Origin: an uncultured Lachnobacterium sp.
Lineage (GTDB): Bacteria; Bacillota; Clostridia; Lachnospirales; Lachnospiraceae
Assembly (NCBI GenBank): GCA_900550545.1
Contig: URSS01000067.1
Span: forward strand, 1 to 8,654
Reading direction: 5' to 3'
Length of the DNA: 8,654 nucleotides
Positions 1-5,551 of this stretch are shown piece by piece. The notes beneath the pieces were generated by a model. The model saw only the letters and a program-made list of their open reading frames with translations, did no database searches and was not told where the DNA came from. The translations under genes were made by a program, and so were the position numbers. Positions within the stretch are counted from its first letter, which is position 1, and each line of letters begins with the position of its first letter.

Positions 1-37
1 CTCTTCGTCGGCAGCGTCAGATGTGTATAAGAGACAG
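1..37. other. Nextera sequencing adapter remnant (non-genomic)
   Basis: Positions 5-37 match, base for base as I recall it, the 33-base Illumina Nextera Read-1 adapter: TCGTCGGCAGCGTC (5-18) followed by the 19-base Tn5 mosaic end AGATGTGTATAAGAGACAG (19-37). The four bases before it, ctct, would be the last four bases of the i5 index; index 503 (TATCCTCT) would fit. The sequence is artificial and marks a contig end. It creates a false ATG at 21 and the artefactual N-terminus MCIRDS in frame with the real gene that follows. Genomic sequence starts at about 38. Confidence 0.97.
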
Positions 38-599
38 TCCATACAGTGTATGTACTTCGGTAAATGAGCAGGTATGTCATGGTTTTCCTTCGGAAGATGT
101 TATCCTTAAAGATGGCGATATCATTAATGTGGATTGTTCCACCATTTTAAATGGATACTTTTCAGATTCTTCCCGTATGTTCTGTATCGGTGAGGTAAGT
201 CCGGAGAAAAAGCGTCTCGTAGAAGTTACCAAGGAATGCGTGGAGCTTGGACTCAAAGAAGTAAAGCCATGGGGCTTTTTGGGAGATATGGGACAGGCAG
301 TGCACGATCATGCATTTGCAAATGGATATACCGTTGTTCGTGAGATTGGCGGTCATGGCGTTGGACTTGAATTCCATGAGGAGCCATGGGTTGGATATAA
401 TTCTAAGCGTGGAACCGAGATGCTTCTCGTTCCGGGAATGATCTTTACGATTGAGCCGATGGTAAATATGGGTGGCGCTGCTATCTACATAGATGAAGAT
501 AATGATTGGGAAGTATATACGGAAGATGGAAAGCCATCTGCACAGTGGGAGATTATGGTTCTCGTAACAGAAGACGGAGCCGAAGTACTTAGCTGGTAA
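38..599 (+). CDS. map: Type I methionine aminopeptidase, 5' end missing
   Basis: This enzyme removes the initiator methionine from nascent proteins in the cytosol, using a dinuclear metal centre. All key residues of the pita-bread fold are visible: the substrate-site His in VCHGFP (codon 78-80), and metal ligands Asp in NVDCS (132-134), Asp in SDSSRM (165-167), His in GGHGVG (354-356), Glu in TIEPM (453-455) and Glu in AQWEIM (549-551). Their spacing (18, 11, 63, 33 and 32 residues) matches E. coli MetAP (H79, D97, D108, H171, E204, E235) except for one extra residue in the last interval. The gene is cut by the contig end: the first whole native codon is Pro at 39-41, and about 65 N-terminal residues are missing if it has E. 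coli length, more if it carries an N-terminal SEC-C extension. The ATG at 21 is adapter sequence, not a start. The stop is TAA at 597-599. The next gene starts 41 bases later on the same strand. Confidence 0.95.
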
Positions 600-640
600 T
601 TATGCATGGGCTGATGTCCCTGATAAATAGAGGAATAAAT

Positions 641-1207
641 ATGAAAGATTGCATGACAACTTTTACAGGACTACAATTTAACGCATTTGAGCCAGAGGCA
701 GACAAAATCCGCATTGAGGATATTGCACATGCATTGTCCATGATGGTGCGGGCCAACGGGCATTTTCCACAGTTTTTCTCGGTAGGACAGCATTGCATCC
801 AGTGTGCGAGAGAAGCACTGGCACGAAATTATGTGCCGACAGTTGCACTTGCATGTCTGTTGCACGATGGAAGTGAAGCATATCTTGCGGATGTTACGAG
901 ACCTGTAAAAAAGAATATGACCATGTATCTGCAGATTGAAAGTCAGCTGCAGACAATGATATACGAACAGCTTCTTGGTTATGTGCCGGAAGGAGAAGAG
1001 GCAGAACTTGTAAAGAATATTGATGATGCCTGTCTGTATTACGAATTTGATCATTTTATGAATGAGAAACTTTTTCCGGTAGAACCGGTTTTGATGAGTT
1101 CGCCAGAATATGAATTTCAGCCGATGGCTGATGTGGAGAAAGAATTCCTTTCACTTTTTGAGGATTTAAAGAAGCGCATTGAGAAAGAAGCGCAGACGAA
1201 TAATTAA
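641..1207 (+). CDS. HD-domain metal-dependent phosphohydrolase
   Basis: This 188-residue cytosolic protein belongs to the HD superfamily. The metal-binding pattern is visible: His51 in SVGQHC, the HD doublet His75-Asp76 in LLHDGSEAYLADV, and a downstream acidic pair Asp128-Asp129 in NIDDA. The N-terminal stretch IRIEDIAHALSMMVRANGH and the TRPVK after the HD motif resemble the small HD hydrolases often annotated as YfbR-like nucleotidases and found on bacterial and phage genomes. The substrate cannot be read from sequence; a nucleotide monophosphate is the family-based guess. I chose the ATG at 641 because AGAGGA (629-634) sits 6 bases upstream. The in-frame ATG at 602, three bases after the map stop, would add 13 residues and has no such site, and an ATG at 653 is also in frame. 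DUF4317 follows after 14 bases, so cotranscription is likely. Confidence 0.85.
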   Translation: MKDCMTTFTGLQFNAFEPEADKIRIEDIAHALSMMVRANGHFPQFFSVGQHCIQCAREALARNYVPTVALACLLHDGSEAYLADVTRPVKKNMTMYLQIESQLQTMIYEQLLGYVPEGEEAELVKNIDDACLYYEFDHFMNEKLFPVEPVLMSSPEYEFQPMADVEKEFLSLFEDLKKRIEKEAQTNN

Positions 1208-1221
1208 GAACAGGAAGAAAC

Positions 1222-2505
1222 ATGAATAAAAAAGAAGTACTTGAATTAAAGAGAAGATTTAAAAAGGATGCAGCTACATTTACCCGTGTGTGCGGTTGCT
1301 ATGTAGATGGAAATCACAACAAGATCTGCAAGTTCGGAAATACATTTCTGAACCTGGAGGAAGATGAATATTACAAATATCTGGAGATTGCCAACAAGGC
1401 TTTGTCCGGCACATTGGGAAACAACCTTTTGGAACTGAATTTCCCGATTGAGGAGGAAGAAGTCGGTGGACGTCAGCACATTCTTATGGCACTCCGTGCT
1501 TCCAAGCTGGAAGACGACAATCTGTTGGATACTTTTTATGATCTTGTGATCGATACTTATGATCATGCCGGCAATTATCTGATTGTTCTGTTCCATGATG
1601 CGTATGATGTTATGACCAGAACAAGCGATAACAATAATCTCGATGAATCAGAGGAAGTGTATGAATATTTGATCTGTGCGATCTGTCCGGTAGATTTGTC
1701 GAAACCGGGACTGGGATTTCTGGAAGAAGAACATCGCATTGGACCGCGTGTGCGTGACTGGGTGGTCGGAGCTGTGGATACTGCATTTTTGTTTCCTGCA
1801 TTTAATGACCGCAGTACGGATATTCATACAACATTATTCTATACGAAGAATACCAAGGAGCCACATTCGGAATTTATGGCAAACGGACTTGGCTGCGGTA
1901 TTGAGCGCACAGCAACGGAGCAGAAGATGGCGTTCCATTCTATTGTCCGCAATGTTCTGGGCGCAGAGGATGAGCATACAGACGAAGTGCTTTTGGATAT
2001 GCAGCAGAACCTCAGTGAAATGATTGATGAGTTTGATGAAACGCACGACGAGGATGAAGTGTTTGTACTTGATAAACAGGTTGTAAATAAACTGCTTACC
2101 GACAGCAATGTTTCTGAGGAGAAGGCTGCACGTATTGAGAAGTCAGTAGATGAGGCATTTGGTGAAAAGCCTCCGGTGGCAGAACATGTCATTGATGCAA
2201 AAGCTTTGGCGCAGAATGAACTTCGTGTTGAAAAGATGGCTTTGGAAGATCAGGTTGGCACCTTGACCGTGCAGCTTACCGAAAAGGACGAGGCGCTTGC
2301 GGAGCGCACGTCCCAGCTCATTGAAAAGCAGGAAGAAATCGACAATTATATTGCCGAGACAAAGACATATGATGTGGTACTGCGCGTGAAGCCGGAGAAG
2401 GCATCACAGATTAAGTCGCAGGTGATCAACGGACAGAAATGTCTGGTAATCCCAATGAACGAGGATGAACATGCCACAATCAATGGTGTGAACACGACGG
2501 TATAA
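1222..2505 (+). CDS. DUF4317 family protein, function unknown
   Basis: This 427-residue protein matches the Firmicutes family DUF4317. The recognisable parts are the start MNKKEVLELKRRF, the GCYVDG motif near residues 25-30, the LSGTLGNNLLELNF segment (61-74) and the central block around residues 150-230, including PGLGF and GLGCGIERTATEQK. No signal peptide or membrane segment is seen, so it is probably cytosolic. Residues about 327-380 are rich in Glu, Lys, Gln and Leu with heptad-like spacing and probably form a coiled coil before a short beta-rich C-terminus. I know of no function for the family and no catalytic motif is evident. The start is supported by AGGAAG (1212-1217) just upstream. 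The gene ends in tandem stops (TAA 2503-2505, TAA 2506-2508), and a terminator lies about 55 bases on, so it is the last gene of the map-HD-DUF4317 run. Confidence 0.88.
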   Translation: MNKKEVLELKRRFKKDAATFTRVCGCYVDGNHNKICKFGNTFLNLEEDEYYKYLEIANKALSGTLGNNLLELNFPIEEEEVGGRQHILMALRASKLEDDNLLDTFYDLVIDTYDHAGNYLIVLFHDAYDVMTRTSDNNNLDESEEVYEYLICAICPVDLSKPGLGFLEEEHRIGPRVRDWVVGAVDTAFLFPAFNDRSTDIHTTLFYTKNTKEPHSEFMANGLGCGIERTATEQKMAFHSIVRNVLGAEDEHTDEVLLDMQQNLSEMIDEFDETHDEDEVFVLDKQVVNKLLTDSNVSEEKAARIEKSVDEAFGEKPPVAEHVIDAKALAQNELRVEKMALEDQVGTLTVQLTEKDEALAERTSQLIEKQEEIDNYIAETKTYDVVLRVKPEKASQIKSQVINGQKCLVIPMNEDEHATINGVNTTV

Positions 2506-2560
2506 TAATCGTTTATCATGGCTCACAAGGGAAAACTATAAAATAAAGCATATATTCAGG

Positions 2561-2595
2561 AAAGTTCACAGAAAAAACTGTGGACTTTTTTATTT
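2561..2595 (+). terminator. Rho-independent terminator after the DUF4317 gene
   Basis: An 11-bp stem (2561-2571 with 2578-2588, one G-T wobble) encloses an A6 loop (2572-2577). The stem's own T3 end runs on into further T residues to 2591, then ATTT. It lies 56 bases after the DUF4317 stop and 24 bases before the blaI -35 element, separating the two transcription units. Confidence 0.92.
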
Positions 2596-2618
2596 GAGAT
2601 AAAACATATGAAAATAAA

Positions 2619-2650
2619 TTGACAAAGTATTCTACATGATGTAGTATAAT
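2619..2650 (+). promoter_or_regulatory. Promoter of the blaI operon
   Basis: A perfect -35 TTGACA lies at 2619-2624. The best -10 match, TATAAT, is at 2645-2650 but the spacer is then 20 bases, longer than the usual 16-18. An alternative -10, TAGTAT at 2642-2647, gives a 17-base spacer. Transcription would begin near 2655-2660, inside the operator dyad. Either the spacing weakens the promoter or the real -10 is the poorer match; the sequence cannot decide. Confidence 0.8.
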
Positions 2651-2673
2651 GATATACTACATCATGTAGAATA
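2628..2673. promoter_or_regulatory. Double BlaI-type operator (21-bp perfect inverted repeat)
   Basis: Arms 2628-2648 and 2653-2673 are perfect reverse complements around the 4-base centre ATGA. Each arm contains a 13-bp dyad of its own: CTACATGATGTAG (2632-2644) and CTACATCATGTAG (2657-2669), with 6-bp half sites around one central base. The half sites contain the TACA/TGTA core known for BlaI, MecI and CopY repressors. The first dyad occupies the spacer between -35 and -10, and the second covers the likely transcription start. Repression of the operon by its own first gene product is the obvious reading. Confidence 0.85.
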
Positions 2674-2689
2674 AAAGAGGGGAATTGAT

Positions 2690-3052
2690 ATGACAGAGTT
2701 ACAGATGGGACCAATTGAATCCAGATTTGCGGATATTATATGGACCAATGAACCGATTTCATCCTCCGAACTGGCAAAGAAAAGTGAAGCGGAATTGACA
2801 TGGAAGAAGACAACTTCCTATACGGTTTTAAAACGTCTGTGTGGCAAGGGCATTTTTGTCAATAACCGGGGAACGGTGACATCTCTGATTTCAAGAGAGC
2901 AGTTCTATTCCATGCAGAGTGCACAGTATGTGGAGGAGACGTTTGATGGTTCGCTTCCGGCGTTTATTGCCGCGTTTACAAAGCAGAAGAAACTTTCTTC
3001 AAAGGAAATTGCTGAGATCCAAAAAATGATTGAGGAAGCGGAGGAAAAGTAA
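2690..3052 (+). CDS. blaI: BlaI/MecI/CopY family transcriptional repressor
   Basis: This 120-residue protein is a winged-helix repressor that binds DNA as a dimer. The first 70 or so residues form the winged-helix domain: GPIESRFADIIW at 7-18, ISSSELAKK at the second helix, and the recognition-helix region TWKKTTSYTVLKRL at 37-50, all typical of BlaI/MecI. The rest (SLPAFIAAFTKQKKLS onward) matches the family's C-terminal dimerisation helices, where known members are cut when the sensor protease is activated. Length is typical of the family. The start has an excellent GAGGGGA (2677-2683) 6 bases upstream. The gene follows its own presumed operator and is 5 bases from the M56 sensor gene, the standard blaI-blaR1 arrangement. 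Its regulon may extend beyond this operon, but no second intact operator is seen in the window. Confidence 0.93.
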   Translation: MTELQMGPIESRFADIIWTNEPISSSELAKKSEAELTWKKTTSYTVLKRLCGKGIFVNNRGTVTSLISREQFYSMQSAQYVEETFDGSLPAFIAAFTKQKKLSSKEIAEIQKMIEEAEEK

Positions 3053-3057
3053 GTGAT

Positions 3058-4803
3058 ATGGAAAAAATTTTTACAGTCATTTGTGAACGGGGAATCAGTG
3101 CCGGATATGTAATACTGGCAGTGATTGTCCTGCGGTTGCTTTTCCGAAAGAGTCCACGCTGGGTGATGGGAATTCTGTGGGCACTGGTTGCCATCCGTCT
3201 GATTTGTCCAATTGTGGTGGAAAGTCCGCTTTCTGTTGTGCCAAAAGAATCGCTGTTTGATGTGGTACGACAGGGGGACACTGATAAAGAAACATCAAAT
3301 TTAAAATCAGAACCGCAAATAAATAATCTGGCAGATCAAAATCAGACAGCCGATAAGCAGGTGGAAGAAATAAAGGAGTATGCTGCAAAACAGGATGAGA
3401 CAAAAAATTTCTGGACAGATAACAGAAAAACAAGCGACAAAAAATTATTAAGTACCATTTGGCTGCTTGGCATGCTTGTGCTGACTGGATATGGAATAGT
3501 TGGAAGTTTCCGTGTCGAATATCAGTTGCGGTTTGCGGTACCAGTGGAGCAGCAGATTTGGGAATGTGACAGTATTCATACTTCATTCCTATGGGGACTG
3601 ATTCATCCACGCATTTATCTGCCATCGGGCATGAATGAGGAGACGAAGCGATATGTAATCAGACATGAGCGGGCACATCAGAAACGCGGGGACCACTGGT
3701 GGAAAGTAATCGGTTATGTGCTGCTTGTGATTTACTGGTTTCAGCCGCTGATGTGGATTGCCTATTGGATTTTTGCCAGAGATATTGAGTATGCCTGTGA
3801 TGAACATGTTATCGGAAATCTGTCATTTGCAGAGAGGAAGGAATATGCACAGGCACTTCTTTTATGTGGCAGTGGCAGAAGCCACAGACTGGCAGGACCA
3901 CTTGCGTTCGGAGGGATCGGCGTTAAGCCGCGTATAAAAAATGTGTTGTTTTATCAGAAGCCGGGCAGAGGGAAAATTGCAATTTCACTTCTGGTATGCG
4001 TTGTTGTAAGCGTCTGCTTTTTGACAAATCCAAAAGATGTAAATGGGATGGAAGCAGAAATACATCCGGTGAATATGGAGGCGGGCAGACAGTTGGATCA
4101 CGTTCTTTCCGACAAAATGCACATGGTATTTGATGGAAAAACAGTACACAATCAGAGATTGCAGGTATTGCTTACGCGAAATGGAAAAGATCTGACAGCG
4201 CATGTACAATCAGCAGATGGAACGATCCAAAAGAAGTTGCAGGGGGCAATAGGAGAAAATACAGGCTGGTTTATGGTAAAAAGTGAGGATGGCAGTTTGT
4301 TGGAAGGTTACGCATCAAAGGGGGAGTATCCCTATATCAGTGTACAGGGAATTATTGATGGGAAAAAAATAGAAGCAAATGATTTGTTTGAAAGTACAGG
4401 GACAATCTTTGAGACAAAAGAAGAGGAAGCAGATTATTATGTTGGAATGGGGGAATATGGTGGTGTGGAAGTCACGAAAGAGACAATGGACGCATTTATG
4501 CAACAGATCAGGACAGCAGTGGATGATAAAGAGGCATTTGCGAAGCTGATGGATTATCCAGTGAAAATTAATTATGAAGCTGGCAGTGTAACGGTTAGTA
4601 ATGAAAAAGAAATGATGGAGACATATGATACCCTGATGAATACAAATCGTTTCAAAGAGAATGTCAAAGAAATTTTTGTGGGCAACTACCCATTTTATAA
4701 TTATATGGGCGTGATGCTGGAAATTGGTGAGCAGGGACAAAATGTATGGATTGATCAGGATAAAAATGGAACGCTTGGAATTTATGCGATCAATGCAGGC
4801 TGA
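3058..4803 (+). CDS. BlaR1-like M56 membrane metalloprotease with atypical sensor tail
   Basis: This 581-residue integral membrane protein is the likely sensor-protease partner of BlaI. Hydrophobic segments lie at about 15-29, 36-54, 132-150, 216-238 and 305-323, with a polar loop (about 60-130) between the second and third. The zinc site HERAH (203-207) is intact, followed by EYACDEH (244-250), the conserved M56 block that should give the third ligand. A classical BlaR1/MecR1 ends in a penicillin-binding domain with an STxK serine; none is seen. The extracytoplasmic tail (about 325-581) holds a beta-rich part, then a C-terminal segment (about 472-579) with DKEAFAKLMDYPVKIN, EMMETYDTLMN, NYMGVMLEIGEQGQNVWI and IYAIN. 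That pattern resembles NTF2-like domains of secreted bacterial proteins. The ligand is therefore probably not simply a beta-lactam. GGAGG (3040-3044) inside the blaI end is 13 bases from the ATG, and only 5 bases separate the genes, so translational coupling is likely. Confidence 0.9.
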   Translation: MEKIFTVICERGISAGYVILAVIVLRLLFRKSPRWVMGILWALVAIRLICPIVVESPLSVVPKESLFDVVRQGDTDKETSNLKSEPQINNLADQNQTADKQVEEIKEYAAKQDETKNFWTDNRKTSDKKLLSTIWLLGMLVLTGYGIVGSFRVEYQLRFAVPVEQQIWECDSIHTSFLWGLIHPRIYLPSGMNEETKRYVIRHERAHQKRGDHWWKVIGYVLLVIYWFQPLMWIAYWIFARDIEYACDEHVIGNLSFAERKEYAQALLLCGSGRSHRLAGPLAFGGIGVKPRIKNVLFYQKPGRGKIAISLLVCVVVSVCFLTNPKDVNGMEAEIHPVNMEAGRQLDHVLSDKMHMVFDGKTVHNQRLQVLLTRNGKDLTAHVQSADGTIQKKLQGAIGENTGWFMVKSEDGSLLEGYASKGEYPYISVQGIIDGKKIEANDLFESTGTIFETKEEEADYYVGMGEYGGVEVTKETMDAFMQQIRTAVDDKEAFAKLMDYPVKINYEAGSVTVSNEKEMMETYDTLMNTNRFKENVKEIFVGNYPFYNYMGVMLEIGEQGQNVWIDQDKNGTLGIYAINAG

Positions 4804-4819
4804 AACATGGAGGTGTATA

Positions 4820-5464
4820 ATGAAAAGAAAAATTTTGGCAGCAAGTCTGGTGGCATGTTTGTGTTTGATGACCGGCTGTACGCAAATACACGATACAGTC
4901 ACAGAGGAGCGTCAGGCACAAAGTGCCCAAACGATGCAGACAGAAGCGGCAGATACAGAGACAACCGAAGCTGTGGATTCCACAGAGGAAAGTGATACGG
5001 AATATATCGATACAACCTATACACAGGAAAAAATCAGGGAAATTTTATTTGGAGAGTGGAAAGTCAGCAAATTTCTTGGTTTTACAAAGATTCAGAATGA
5101 TTACGCGATTTATCCGGATGGGCATGACATCATAGGCGATCATATTGTGATCAATGAGCATACATTTTCCAGTGAAGGAATAAAAAAATATGAACGATAT
5201 CAATGTGAACTTTCAGATCCGGTCTACAGTGTGAGCAGTATCAAAGAAATGTATGCCATATATGATATAAGTGACTCCGTCGAAAAGGGGACAAAACTTT
5301 ATGACATGATCGTCAATGAATCCCTACAGGATGTAGAGATCGAAGGAATCAATAAAAACGATCCTACCCAGTCGTGGCCTTCTGCGGATATTATGATATC
5401 GAGTGAGAGTCATACGGTTATCCTTTATGTTGACTGTGAATATTATCTGCTGGAGAAAGTTTAA
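4820..5464 (+). CDS. Small predicted lipoprotein, function unknown
   Basis: This 214-residue protein has a lipoprotein signal peptide: basic MKRK, a hydrophobic stretch, then LMTGC with the lipidated Cys at residue 20. It should be anchored to the outer face of the membrane. Residues about 21-65 are a low-complexity Thr/Glu/Asp/Gln linker, typical of a surface spacer. A folded part follows, starting near IREILFGEWKVSKFLGF and containing YPDGHDIIGDHIVI and a Tyr-rich CELSDPVYSV segment. I have a vague impression of similar uncharacterised Clostridia lipoproteins but cannot name a family. GGAGG (4809-4813) is 6 bases upstream of the ATG at 4820, which fixes the start; in-frame ATGs further upstream lie inside the sensor gene. 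It begins 16 bases after the sensor stop and is the third gene of the operon. It may be an accessory sensor, signal ligand or effector; this is inference from position only. Confidence 0.85.
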   Translation: MKRKILAASLVACLCLMTGCTQIHDTVTEERQAQSAQTMQTEAADTETTEAVDSTEESDTEYIDTTYTQEKIREILFGEWKVSKFLGFTKIQNDYAIYPDGHDIIGDHIVINEHTFSSEGIKKYERYQCELSDPVYSVSSIKEMYAIYDISDSVEKGTKLYDMIVNESLQDVEIEGINKNDPTQSWPSADIMISSESHTVILYVDCEYYLLEKV

Positions 5465-5492
5465 ATAAAGTAGGCATTTGGAATGAAATCTA

Positions 5493-5551
5493 TCCCTTTC
5501 TGTGCTATCATAAATCTATTGGATTATGATACATGGAAAGGGGCTTTTTTT
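5493..5551 (+). terminator. Terminator-like leader hairpin that buries the ribosome binding site
   Basis: Bases 5493-5504 pair with 5532-5543 (12 bp, three G-T wobbles), and after one unpaired C (5505) bases 5506-5513 pair with 5524-5531 (8 bp, all Watson-Crick). Two more pairs (5515-5523, 5516-5522) are possible. A C and seven T (5545-5551) follow, the shape of an intrinsic terminator. It starts 28 bases after the lipoprotein stop and so may end the blaI operon. However, the T tract touches the ATG at 5552, leaving no room for a promoter behind it, and the 3' arm contains the AAAGGGG Shine-Dalgarno (5537-5543) of the next gene. It is therefore best read as a regulated leader. I saw no convincing promoter in 5465-5551. 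Confidence 0.8.

Noticed and set aside
602..640. ATG at 602 as start of the HD phosphohydrolase
   Set aside because: It lies 3 bases after the map stop and lacks a ribosome binding site, whereas ATG 641 has AGAGGA 6 bases upstream and gives a family-like N-terminus.
3095..3625. Minus-strand open frame of 176 codons opposite the 5' half of the sensor gene
   Set aside because: It has no domain, no operon context and no clear ribosome binding site; the + strand protein there has convincing membrane segments and motifs.
4724..4819. Upstream in-frame ATG (4724) as start of the lipoprotein
   Set aside because: It lies inside the sensor gene and would place 32 residues before the signal peptide; ATG 4820 has GGAGG at ideal spacing and gives a proper lipobox.
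4315..4902. Minus-strand open frame of 195 codons opposite the M56 sensor gene
   Set aside because: It is rich in His, Cys, Phe and Ile as expected from the antisense of a Lys/Glu-rich gene, has no recognisable domain, and overlaps two well-supported + strand genes.
5502..5530. Promoter within the leader loop with TATGAT (5525-5530) as -10
   Set aside because: No sequence at 16-18 bases upstream resembles TTGACA and there is no extended -10 TG; the bases are better explained by pairing with 5506-5511 and neighbours in the hairpin.
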